Source: an uncultured Mailhella sp. (GTDB taxonomy: Bacteria > Desulfobacterota > Desulfovibrionia > Desulfovibrionales > Desulfovibrionaceae). Taken from it: a stretch of DNA of 64,000 nucleotides. Made by a program: the position numbers and the translations under genes. The notes beneath the pieces are model-generated. The model saw nothing but the letters and a program-made list of their open reading frames with translations. It made no database searches and had not been told where the DNA came from. Within the stretch, counting starts at the first letter, position 1; each line of letters opens with the position of its first letter. Positions 25,812-33,668 of the stretch are shown piece after piece. The stretch covers positions 1 through 64,000 of the forward strand of contig NZ_CALUYL010000008.1 of NCBI RefSeq assembly GCF_944324995.1, written 5' to 3'.

Positions 25812-26897
25812 TTACTTTACGGTTTCCAGATATCCCTTGTAGATGGGGGAATCCGCCCACTTGATGCCGAGCTTGCCTTCCAGTTCGTAGAAGGTCTTCT
25901 TGACGTCGGCGCCGGGGAGGCCTTCCTTGTTGAGGGACTCGAACCATTCATCGACCGGAGGCTGCATGAGTTCGCGGGCCTTGGCGTAGTCGGCGTCGGA
26001 GAACAGGATGAATTCCTTGCCGCCCATGTCGGCTCTCCACTTCTTGGTGGCTTCCACGTCCACGCTTTCCCAGTAGTTGGCGAAGGCCTTGTCGGCAAAG
26101 TCGCCGGAAACCTCGTCGAGCACCTTGCGCAGATCTTCGGGCAGGGAGTCGTACACGTCCTGATTGATGACGCAGTAGAACAGCGTGTTCTGCACGGCGA
26201 GCTCGGTGACGTACTTCAGGCAGTCGCCGTAGCGGCGGGAGACCAGAAGTTCGGGAGACATGGTGGTGCCTTCAATGACGCCCTGCTCCATGGCGGAGTA
26301 GATGTCGGAAAGAGGCAGGGACACCACGGTGACGCCGAGCTTCTTCAGGCGTTCGGCGATCATGGCGCTGTTGGCGTTGATCTTGAGGCCCTTGAGGTCT
26401 TCGAGCGTGCGGATGGGCTTGGTGGTGGTGCCGATGACGAGCGAGCCGCTCGCGTGGGTGAAGAGCAGCTTCACGCCGTCGAGTTCCTTGAGGGCCTGGG
26501 GATACTTGGCGTACAGGCCCTTGACCAGGGCGGTGCCGTCTTCGAGATAGAGTTCGGGGGAGGAGATGGAAAGGATGCCTTCGTGGAAGGGGAACTGGCC
26601 GGAATTGGCTTCGTAGGCGCATTCGGTGATGTCCGCAATGCCGGACTTGACGGATTCAAAGGCTTCGGCGCGGGGGCTGAGGGCTTCGGCGAAGTAGGGT
26701 TCGATCTTCAGTCTGCCCTGACTGCGCTTTTCCACTTCCTGCACCCAGGCCTGCAGGGGGCCCTGCCAGCGGGTGTGGATGGGCGGAATGGGAAGGTTGA
26801 GGCTCAGCACGTATTCGGGAGCCGCCTGCGCGGATGCGGGAATCATCATGCCCAGAGCCAGCAGGGCGGAACAGAGAAACTTGCCAGCGTTGTTCAT
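25812..26897 (-). CDS. TRAP transporter substrate-binding protein (DctP)
   Basis: A 361-residue periplasmic binding protein with a Sec signal peptide cleaved around AQA (residues 23-25). Family features are the ALSPRAEAFESVKSGIADI segment, KGLKINANSA near residue 170 and SDIYSAMEQGVIEGT near 195. The Arg that binds the substrate carboxylate is expected in the central region. It is the first gene of the operon, with a GGAGG ribosome binding site, and lies downstream of a sigma-54 promoter. The ligand is unknown. Confidence 0.93.
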   Translation of the reverse strand: MNNAGKFLCSALLALGMMIPASAQAAPEYVLSLNLPIPPIHTRWQGPLQAWVQEVEKRSQGRLKIEPYFAEALSPRAEAFESVKSGIADITECAYEANSGQFPFHEGILSISSPELYLEDGTALVKGLYAKYPQALKELDGVKLLFTHASGSLVIGTTTKPIRTLEDLKGLKINANSAMIAERLKKLGVTVVSLPLSDIYSAMEQGVIEGTTMSPELLVSRRYGDCLKYVTELAVQNTLFYCVINQDVYDSLPEDLRKVLDEVSGDFADKAFANYWESVDVEATKKWRADMGGKEFILFSDADYAKARELMQPPVDEWFESLNKEGLPGADVKKTFYELEGKLGIKWADSPIYKGYLETVK

Positions 26898-26989
26898 CGA
26901 GACCTCCGGGGCGGTCGCGGAAAATCACGGCTTGAAGTGTTTTCCGGACGCGTTGGAATGAGTAGGGAAAGCTTGCTTGTTATTTAATT

Positions 26990-27005
26990 AGCAATAATTG
27001 TGCCA
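26990..27005 (-). promoter_or_regulatory. Sigma-54 promoter of the TRAP/flavoprotein operon
   Basis: On the minus strand this reads TGGCAC-N5-TTGCT, an exact match to the RpoN consensus TGGCACnnnnnTTGCw, with -24 and -12 elements correctly spaced. It is about 90 bases upstream of dctP, and a sigma-54 activator gene is divergent. The expected transcription start is near 26979. Confidence 0.9.
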
Positions 27006-27016
27006 TATTATAATAT

Positions 27017-27084
27017 TTTGTAATTACAAATGGTTATGTAAATACTTTGTTTTTAATTTATTGTAAAAACAGCATGATTATGCT
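27017..27084. promoter_or_regulatory. Candidate enhancer sites for the sigma-54 activator
   Basis: TTTGTAATTACAAA (27017-27030) is a perfect 14-bp palindrome. AGCAT-N4-ATGCT (27071-27084) is a second dyad. Both lie 12-95 bases upstream of the sigma-54 promoter, in an AT-rich region between it and the activator gene. Either could be the activator's binding site. Confidence 0.45.
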
Positions 27085-27131
27085 ATAAACGCTAAGTGAA
27101 ATTGACATATCCCCCGGAGGGGAGGAACAAT

Positions 27132-28700
27132 ATGGGCGATTCGGGATTTTATTCGGAAACGGCGGCAAAATCCTGTCTGGTCATGTACCGCATGGGCGGC
27201 CTCAGACACGTGCTTCTCTACCTGCACGACTTTCTGCGGGGCAGGCTGCCCGTGGTGCGCATCAACACGATCTATTGCGACAAGGACGCCCGGTACATCG
27301 TCAACATGGCCGACACCAGCACGGTGAGCGTTTCCAACAAGGCCGCCGGCTCCGCGAGGACAAGGCCGCTGGTCATGAGCGAGATGATCGCTTCGCCCAT
27401 CATTGTGGGCGATCTTTCTCCCTATCAGCACGATCCCGAAGTGCTCAGCAATCCGCAGTGGACCGACATGCCCTATCTGCATCACGTTTCCATGCTGCGG
27501 CTGCCGCTCTTTGCCAACAGCACGAGCGTGTTTCTCATCAACTTCTGGTCGGACGAAAAGGGAGCCTTCACGCAGAGCGATCTGCGGGCCTTGTCGCGTC
27601 TTCTGAAGCCGCTTGCCGAAGAGCTGCGCATCAATCTGTCGGACATGAAGATGCACGGCGCGCGGCCGCCGGTGAAGAGCGAGGTCACGGGCATGGACAA
27701 GCTCAGTCTCAGCCCCGGACTGGTGCGCGTGCGGCAGATTGTGGAAAAGGTGGCCCGCAGCGACGCCACCGTGCTGATTCTGGGCGAAACCGGCTCCGGC
27801 AAGGAAGCGGTGGCCGACGCCATTCAGCAGACCTCGGCGCGGCGGAGCGAGCCGTTCATCAAGGTGAACTGCGGCGCCATTCCGGAAGAGCTGGTGGACA
27901 GCGAGCTGTTCGGGCATGAAAAAGGATCGTTCACCGGCGCGTCGGGAACCAAGGCGGGCTACTTTGAAATGGCGGACGGCGGCACGCTGTTTCTGGATGA
28001 AATAGGCGACATGTCGCTGTCGTCGCAGGTGCGTCTTCTGCGCGTGCTCGACACGGGGCAGGTCCGGCGCGTGGGCGCGGCCCGGGAAATTCCGGTGAAC
28101 GTGCGCATCATTGCCGCCACGCACGACGATCTGCCGCGCAAGGTGGTGGAGGGGCGGTTCCGCCGGGATCTGTGGTATCGGCTGTCGGTGCTGCCCATTG
28201 CCGTGCCGCCGCTGCGGGAGCGGCGCGACGACATTCCCATTCTTGTGGAACACTTCATGCAGATGAAGGCGCACAGGCTTGGTCTGCCCTACCTGCCGCA
28301 TGTGCCGGAAGAGGAAATGCGCGCGCTGCTGCGCTACGGCTGGCCGGGCAACGTGCGCGAGCTGGAACACACCGTGGAGCGGGCGCTGATTAAATTCAGC
28401 CTGGAATCCGCGGCGAAGAGCGTGCATTTTGAGATCATTTCCCTGCCCGATCCCCTGTCGGAGCAGCAGGGCGGCTCAGGACGGACGCTGCGCCGCCGGG
28501 ACGAGTGGCCCACGCTCCGCGAAATGGAGGAACGCTACATCCGCGAGGTGCTGGAACATTGCGGCGGCAAGCTGACGGGCACGGATTCGGCCACGAGCCT
28601 GCTGGACATCCACTACACCACGCTGCGTTCGCGCATGCGTCACATGGGGCTTCTCGATGACGACGAAGGCTCCGTTTTCACGGGGAAAACGGAGCCCTGA
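27132..28700 (+). CDS. Sigma-54-dependent transcriptional activator (enhancer-binding protein)
   Basis: A 522-residue bacterial enhancer-binding protein. Residues ~1-190 form a GAF-like sensor region. The AAA+ domain has Walker A GETGSGKE (218-225), the sigma-54 contact loop GSFTGA (265-270; serine replaces the usual alanine) and Walker B with D289-E290. A Fis-type HTH lies at the C-terminus (LLDIHYTTLRSRMRHMG). The start at 27132 is chosen by a GGAGG at 27121-27125. It is divergent from, and surely controls, the dctP-led operon, presumably in response to a small ligand bound by the sensor domain. Confidence 0.93.
   Translation: MGDSGFYSETAAKSCLVMYRMGGLRHVLLYLHDFLRGRLPVVRINTIYCDKDARYIVNMADTSTVSVSNKAAGSARTRPLVMSEMIASPIIVGDLSPYQHDPEVLSNPQWTDMPYLHHVSMLRLPLFANSTSVFLINFWSDEKGAFTQSDLRALSRLLKPLAEELRINLSDMKMHGARPPVKSEVTGMDKLSLSPGLVRVRQIVEKVARSDATVLILGETGSGKEAVADAIQQTSARRSEPFIKVNCGAIPEELVDSELFGHEKGSFTGASGTKAGYFEMADGGTLFLDEIGDMSLSSQVRLLRVLDTGQVRRVGAAREIPVNVRIIAATHDDLPRKVVEGRFRRDLWYRLSVLPIAVPPLRERRDDIPILVEHFMQMKAHRLGLPYLPHVPEEEMRALLRYGWPGNVRELEHTVERALIKFSLESAAKSVHFEIISLPDPLSEQQGGSGRTLRRRDEWPTLREMEERYIREVLEHCGGKLTGTDSATSLLDIHYTTLRSRMRHMGLLDDDEGSVFTGKTEP
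28668..28696. terminator. Hairpin at the end of the activator gene
   Basis: An 11-bp stem (GGCTCCGTTTT / AAAACGGAGCC) overlaps the last codons of the activator gene. It stands between convergent genes but has no clear T-tract, so terminator function is only probable. Confidence 0.5.
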
Positions 28701-28753
28701 AGTCTGCGGCGGGGAGAGCGGGGGAGGCGGAAGCGCGAAGCTTCCGCAGAGAA

Positions 28754-29743
28754 TCAGAGGGTTCTTTCCAGACGGTAGCTGGGCTGACGACCGCGGCCTT
28801 CAAAATTGAGCTTGTAGGTCTTGCCCTTTCTGGTGACTTCCAGAATGCAGAACTGATTGTCCTTGCGGACGTCGAGGCCCTTTTCCGCGCTGGTGACGTC
28901 CCAGGTGCGGTAGTCGTTCACGCCCACGTTGCCGTTGAGCACCACGTAGTGAATGCCCTTGATATTGGAATAGCCGCCCTGATGATCGTGACCGGAAATC
29001 ACGGCCAGCACCTTGCCGCTTTCTTCCAGCACGGCGCGCACGGCCGAGGCGTTCTTGATGTTGTGATCCTGCGTGTCCACGCGGTCGAGCGTCTGATGGC
29101 TGAACACGAGCACCGGCTTGTCGGTCTTGCCGAGATCGGCCTTGAGCCATTCCATTTCCTGCGGGGGAATGATGGTGTCCACCCAGGTCCAGAAGGTGTC
29201 TTCCGGGGTGTTCATGTCGTAGGGACGGAACTTGCCGGGCGTGTAGTCGGCGTCAAGCACGATGCAGTGAACGCCGTCCGCGTCGTAGGAGTAGTAGGTC
29301 CTGCCCTGCTCGATGCCGGTGTTGGTCACGCCGGACAGGAAGGCTTCTCTTTTGAGATTGTCGAAGTCATGGTTGCCGAGCACGTGATAGGCGGGGCCGC
29401 CGAACGAGGTGAACAGGGACTCTATTTCGCGGAGGTTGGCGGCGGGATCGGTGCCCGGGGCGAGGGTGTCCACGAAGTCGCCGAGCTCGATGATGAAGGC
29501 GGGCTTTTCCTTCTTCATGGCGTCGATGAAGACTTTCATCTTGTTCATGGAGGCGGAGTACACGCGGGTGGTGCTGTCGGCCTTGGTGGTTCTGTGCATG
29601 TCGGTGATGATGCCGGCCTTGAGCAGACGCTTTTCGTCTTTGGCTTCGGCGGCGGAGGCTCCGGTCAGAATGCCGGCGGCGGCGCAGGCCGTGGCGGCCA
29701 TGCCCATCTTCAGAATGTCGCGGCGGGCAATGTTGTTTGCCAT
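28754..29743 (-). CDS. Tat-exported metallophosphoesterase
   Basis: A 329-residue calcineurin-like phosphoesterase. The N-terminus carries a twin-arginine signal (ARRDILKMG, then a hydrophobic Ala-rich stretch to about residue 34), so it folds in the cytoplasm and is exported to the periplasm. Metal motifs are ITDMH near 47, LGDFVD near 87, LGNHDFD near 122, FSHQTLD near 214 and SGHDHQGG near 250. It probably acts on a phosphate ester or pyrophosphate. It appears monocistronic. Confidence 0.87.
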   Translation of the reverse strand: MANNIARRDILKMGMAATACAAAGILTGASAAEAKDEKRLLKAGIITDMHRTTKADSTTRVYSASMNKMKVFIDAMKKEKPAFIIELGDFVDTLAPGTDPAANLREIESLFTSFGGPAYHVLGNHDFDNLKREAFLSGVTNTGIEQGRTYYSYDADGVHCIVLDADYTPGKFRPYDMNTPEDTFWTWVDTIIPPQEMEWLKADLGKTDKPVLVFSHQTLDRVDTQDHNIKNASAVRAVLEESGKVLAVISGHDHQGGYSNIKGIHYVVLNGNVGVNDYRTWDVTSAEKGLDVRKDNQFCILEVTRKGKTYKLNFEGRGRQPSYRLERTL

Positions 29744-30096
29744 GCTTTGTCTCCCGTGATTGACGTTGTTGTCCTGTATGACGAAATTTTTTGTTTTAAT
29801 TTTAAGAGAAGGCGACCTTCAGGCGGGCCCGGCCGTCGTGTTCTGCAATCGGACCTTCTTTCCGGAGTACGCAGAGCGTCGGCATCGCAGGACTTGTAGA
29901 CTACATGAAACGTCCCGTCCTGAAGGAACTTGCCCTCGATGCGTATTGAGCATCAGAATCATGAAGCCATGATGTCGGCAGTATGGAGATATGGTAACGC
30001 CGGAAACAGTTCGGGGCAGGCGCTGCGGGAGAAGCGCCTGCGTCGCGCTTTCAAACACGCGCGGGGATGCGGCGGCTTCGGCGTTTGCGAAGATGA
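29744..30096. other. Gene-free region upstream of the metallophosphoesterase gene
   Basis: No supported gene. It contains an A/T-rich patch near 29785-29805 that could hold the promoter of the minus-strand metallophosphoesterase. CAGGCGCT (30017-30024) and AGCGCCTG (30033-30040) form a hairpin with an 8-base loop. Nothing else is recognised. Confidence 0.5.
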
Positions 30097-30134
30097 GAAA
30101 ACGGCGCGTTACGAAGATCGGGAGCGCCGTTTTC
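30097..30134 (-). terminator. Probable terminator of the GntR-to-TonB operon
   Basis: GAAAACGGCGC and GCGCCGTTTTC form an 11-bp perfect stem, T-rich on the minus-strand 3' side (TTTTCTCATCTTC). It lies about 160 bases downstream of the tonB-like gene. A second dyad, CACGCTCCCC (30210-30219) with GGGGAGCGTG (30237-30246), lies closer to that gene and may contribute. Confidence 0.6.
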
Positions 30135-30293
30135 AGGGGAGCGATGATCGGCCGCATTGAGAACAAGGCGGCGTCGGAGCGGGAAATGGCGTGAGGATGC
30201 GTTGCAGAACACGCTCCCCGGTCGGCAGGGAACGACGGGGAGCGTGCGGAAGGGAACCGTTCCGTCCGGAACGGTCGCCGGAGGAAGACGCGG

Positions 30294-30809
30294 TCATTGC
30301 AGACCGTACTGATATTTGACGGACAGGGAAACGTGGATGGGGTCCGTTCCCAGAATGTCCGGTCGGCGGACGACGCCGCTTGCGGCGGCGACGGCGCGAA
30401 GGGCGGAGGCGTCGAGTTCCGGCCTGCCCGAGGAAACCACGATGCGCGCGTCGTGAAAGGTTCCGTCGGCCGCGATGGTGAAGGCGCACAGCGCCACGCC
30501 TATGAGCGAGGTGTTGCCGGCGTCGAGCCTCCGGGCGTGAACGGCGTTGTCCACGTCGTCGAGATAGCGCAGGTAGATGCGCCGCTTGCGGTCGAGCTTT
30601 TCCGCCTCTTCCCTGTCGCTTTCCGCGGAAGATTGAAGGCCGGTGCCGGGCAGCGAGCCGCCGCGGGCGAGGGTGGATTCGCTTTCCATTTCCAGCACCG
30701 CGCGGAAGACCGGGGCCTCTTCCTGCGGCGAGGCATGGATGAGCGTGAGGGAAAAGTGCAGAAAAAGCGACAGCGCAATGCCCGTCCAGAGTCGTTCGCC
30801 GTCCGTCAT
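30294..30809 (-). CDS. Small TonB-like energy-transducing protein
   Basis: A 171-residue protein with one N-terminal membrane anchor (LWTGIALSLFLHFSLTLIHA). There is a short Glu/Lys-rich spacer, then a TonB_C-like domain near residues 95-171 (GVALCAFTIAADGTFHDARIV, LDASALRAVAAASG). The spacer is much shorter than in classical TonB and lacks a long Pro-rich stretch. It is encoded right after exbD and exbB, so it should be the periplasm-spanning part of their complex. Its start at 30809 lies 4 bases past the exbD stop. Confidence 0.75.
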   Translation of the reverse strand: MTDGERLWTGIALSLFLHFSLTLIHASPQEEAPVFRAVLEMESESTLARGGSLPGTGLQSSAESDREEAEKLDRKRRIYLRYLDDVDNAVHARRLDAGNTSLIGVALCAFTIAADGTFHDARIVVSSGRPELDASALRAVAAASGVVRRPDILGTDPIHVSLSVKYQYGLQ

Positions 30810-30813
30810 GCCG

Positions 30814-31227
30814 TTACCTTTCTTCCGGTCGCGAGGTGGCCACCATGAGTTTTTCTCCGCCGAGCATGCGCACTTCGTCCACCACGAAAACGAGCGCTTC
30901 CACCGGAGCCTTCGGGCTGGCCTTGAGCACGAGCTGTCCCGGTTCCTTGCGGAAGCCGCGCACGATGTCCTGCAGCTTGTAGCGCAGAAATTCCCGCTCC
31001 ACGGGCACGCCGTCGCAGAAGAAGCTGCCGTCCTCCTCAAGGCGCACTTCCACCACCTTGCCCGAGAGCGCCCGGCTCGACTGCGCGGGGGGCAGGTCGA
31101 TGTCGAGCCCCCGCACGGCAAAGGCCGAAGCCACAATGAAAAAAATGAGCAGAATGAAGATCACGTCCATCACGGGCGTGAGGTCGATGTCGGTGTCGGG
31201 GCTTTTGCGCGGACGCAGATTGATCAT
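30814..31227 (-). CDS. exbD: ExbD/TolR family biopolymer transport protein
   Basis: A 137-residue inner-membrane protein with one transmembrane segment. LTPVMDVIFILLIFFIVAS carries the conserved membrane Asp (D21) that takes part in proton translocation in ExbD. A periplasmic domain follows. The start codon overlaps the exbB stop by one base (TGATG). With ExbB it converts proton flow into movement of the TonB-like protein. Confidence 0.9.
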   Translation of the reverse strand: MINLRPRKSPDTDIDLTPVMDVIFILLIFFIVASAFAVRGLDIDLPPAQSSRALSGKVVEVRLEEDGSFFCDGVPVEREFLRYKLQDIVRGFRKEPGQLVLKASPKAPVEALVFVVDEVRMLGGEKLMVATSRPEER

Positions 31228-31811
31228 CAGCCGTCACCCTCCGAGGCGAGCACGGCGTTGGCCGTTTCCGACAGGGCCTCGGCCGCCTGCTGCACGCGCG
31301 TTTGAAAATAGTGCAGGAAAAACAGCGACGGAATGGCGATGATAAGGCCCGCCGCCGTGGTGATGAGCGCCTGCCAGATGCCTCCGGCAAGCTGATTCAT
31401 GTTGACGCCCGCCTGCGCGTTCGCGATCTCGGAAAAGGTTTCGATCATGCCGAGCACCGTGCCGAGCAGGCCCATGAGCGGAGCGAGCCGCGCCAGAATG
31501 GAAAGCAGCGGAAGACGCGCTTCCAGCGCCTTCACCACGGCCTCGCCCTCGATGCGCAGCGCGGCCTCCTTTCCCGGGCCGTCTGCCGAAAGCAGGGAGG
31601 CGAAGCGGCGCAGACGCTCCACCTTTTCCAGTTCCGCGATCAGGGGCGCGCGGTTGCCTAGCACCGCCTCTTCAAGCAGCGCGGACGCGCTTCGCGGAGG
31701 AAAGCGGAATGAGGAGAAGAGCAGCAGGCGCTCCACGATGATGGCCGTTGCCGTGATGGAAATCAGGGTCAGCGGCCACATCATCCAGCCGCCCATCAGC
31801 AGTATGTCCAT
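31227..31811 (-). CDS. exbB: ExbB/TolQ/MotA family proton channel
   Basis: A 194-residue protein with three membrane segments. The conserved region LSILARLAPLMGLLGTVLGMIETF (about residues 103-126) is the family signature. It forms the proton channel with ExbD. The gene sits 75 bases after the CobW-type GTPase gene in the same direction, which hints at energy-dependent uptake of a metal or metal complex. Confidence 0.9.
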   Translation of the reverse strand: MDILLMGGWMMWPLTLISITATAIIVERLLLFSSFRFPPRSASALLEEAVLGNRAPLIAELEKVERLRRFASLLSADGPGKEAALRIEGEAVVKALEARLPLLSILARLAPLMGLLGTVLGMIETFSEIANAQAGVNMNQLAGGIWQALITTAAGLIIAIPSLFFLHYFQTRVQQAAEALSETANAVLASEGDG

Positions 31812-31886
31812 GGGCCTCTCCTCGCGTATGTCCGCCTGCGTCGGCGGAGGGCGGCGCGAAGCGTCGCGCCGGAAATGTCGGATCCG

Positions 31887-33620
31887 TCAGATCCTGAGCC
31901 CGGAGCCTATGATCGCAAGATCGCTGATTTCTTCTCCGGGAGCCGGCGTTATTTCAAGCTGTCCTGCGGCGTATTGTACGACGCACGCGCCCTGTCCGGC
32001 AATGGAAATGATGCCCTTGGCCCGGCAAAGCCCCGGCCCGGCGTCGCGCAGCACGGCTGCCAGATCTTCGGCGGAAACCGGCCCTTCGAAGGTCAGGGCT
32101 CTGGCCTCGAAGCCTTCGTCGGCGTGCGTGACGGCGCGCTCGCCCATGTGCGCAAGTCTCGGCGCGTGGGAGGGCAGACGCGTTTTTCCGTGGGCGTCTA
32201 TCCACGCGTCCAGCTCGGCGAAGGGAATGCTGCCGTAGTGCGCGGGCAGAATGAGCGCCTTGCCGTTGAGCGCCCGAAGCCGCCCGGCAAGCGCCTCAAG
32301 CGCCTCGGAGGAAATCATTTCGCTTTTGTTGAGAATGATGACGTCGGCCCGGCGCAGCTGCGCCTGCCGGATGCCCGAATCTTCGGGATGTTCGTTTTCG
32401 CGGCCTTTTCCGGCCAGATCAAGGGCGTCGGCCACGGTGATGACGAGCCCGGGCTCGACGAGATCGCGCAGGCCGCCGAGCGCCTCCATGATGTTGTCGG
32501 GATTGGCGAGCCCCGTGGTTTCCAGCACGAACTGTTCGGCGGGCATGGCCGCAATGATGCGTTCAAGTCCGGGGCGCAGACTGTCGGCCAGAGAACAGCA
32601 CACGCACCCTTCGTCCAGGGCCTCCACGAGCGTGTCGCCCTTCATGAGCGCGGCGTCGAGCTCCACCTTGCCGAATTCGTTCTGAATGACTCCGGTGTAG
32701 CGCTCCCGGCCGTGCAGAAAGTCCAGCCAGCGGCGCAGAAACGTGGTCTTGCCCGCGCCGAGAAAGCCCGTGAGCACGTGCAGCACGGGGCGGTCGAGCT
32801 TTTCGAGCTCCTCCGGCCGGTGCTTTGCGGGAATGTCGTGCAGAAGATGCAGGCGCTCGCCGTCCAGAGCCAGGGACGGCCCGAAGGCGGCGGCGATGTT
32901 GAGAAGATATTCCTTCTCGTCGGCATCCTCCATGCTCCCGTCGGCGTGGAAGAGACGGCGCGCCACGGCGGCGGCTCCGCGGGAGACCGCGGCCTTTTCG
33001 CCGAGCTGTTGCTGCGCCGTGCAGGCGAGAACGGCGAAGAGTCGGAGAAAGAGGCTGAAGGCGGGAACGTCGCATTCCGGTTCGCCCGGACGCACCAGCC
33101 AGCCGTCTTCCGCGGCGATGCCGTCGGCGGCGATGACGCGGTGTCTGGCCGGAGCTTCGAGGGTCAGGGCCAGAGCGTCGCCCGCGAGGGAGACGTCGAG
33201 GCGGAGCTGACCGAGCAGGAAGGGAAGAAGTTCCCTTTCGTTGCCGGAAAATTCCCGGACGGCGTGTTCGTAGTCCGGGGAGAGGGCGAAGCGCAGGGCA
33301 TCGAGCGGAAAAACGTCCAGCAGTGGAGACTGCGCCGGAGGAAAGACGTAGAGGCTGAAGTAGCCGCGAAGACACGGAACGCGGCCGGGAGTCTCGTCCC
33401 TGGTTTCGCCGTCGAAGCGCAGCCCGAACACGTTTTCCGAACCGGCGACGCGGCACGTCCATGCCGGATGGCTGGAGGCGCAGGGCCGCACGCCGCGCCA
33501 GCCGAGAGCCCGCGCCCTTGTGCGTTCAAAGTGGGCGGCCATGACCAGCGACGTGAAGATGCTGGCGCAGTCGGAATCGCTGTCGCCGAGAGCCCGGGGA
33601 AGAATGCTTTCCAGTTTCAT
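31887..33620 (-). CDS. CobW/COG0523-family GTPase with a long N-terminal extension
   Basis: A 577-residue protein. The C-terminal half (from about residue 278) is a G3E GTPase of the CobW group, whose members deliver or allocate Zn, Co or other metals. It has P-loop GFLGAGKTT (285-293), the metal-binding CxCC motif C339-V-C341-C342, and a later NKSE base-recognition motif. The first ~277 residues do not resemble the usual CobW family and make the protein much longer than typical members. They have a mixed alpha/beta composition with no membrane segment. It may be a fused substrate-recognition domain. It lies between the MBL-fold gene and exbBD. Confidence 0.85.
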   Translation of the reverse strand: MKLESILPRALGDSDSDCASIFTSLVMAAHFERTRARALGWRGVRPCASSHPAWTCRVAGSENVFGLRFDGETRDETPGRVPCLRGYFSLYVFPPAQSPLLDVFPLDALRFALSPDYEHAVREFSGNERELLPFLLGQLRLDVSLAGDALALTLEAPARHRVIAADGIAAEDGWLVRPGEPECDVPAFSLFLRLFAVLACTAQQQLGEKAAVSRGAAAVARRLFHADGSMEDADEKEYLLNIAAAFGPSLALDGERLHLLHDIPAKHRPEELEKLDRPVLHVLTGFLGAGKTTFLRRWLDFLHGRERYTGVIQNEFGKVELDAALMKGDTLVEALDEGCVCCSLADSLRPGLERIIAAMPAEQFVLETTGLANPDNIMEALGGLRDLVEPGLVITVADALDLAGKGRENEHPEDSGIRQAQLRRADVIILNKSEMISSEALEALAGRLRALNGKALILPAHYGSIPFAELDAWIDAHGKTRLPSHAPRLAHMGERAVTHADEGFEARALTFEGPVSAEDLAAVLRDAGPGLCRAKGIISIAGQGACVVQYAAGQLEITPAPGEEISDLAIIGSGLRI

Positions 33621-33633
33621 GGCCGATCCTGCG

Positions 33634-33659
33634 CCGGAGCGCGCCTTCGCGCGCTCCGG
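33634..33659 (-). other. Strong intercistronic hairpin
   Basis: An 11-bp GC-rich stem (33634-33644 with 33649-33659) and 4-base loop lies in the 48-base gap between the MBL-fold gene and the GTPase gene. It lacks a T-tract. It may be an mRNA-stabilising or attenuating element that uncouples expression of the two halves of the operon. Confidence 0.65.
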
Positions 33660-33668
33660 TCGAAGGTT

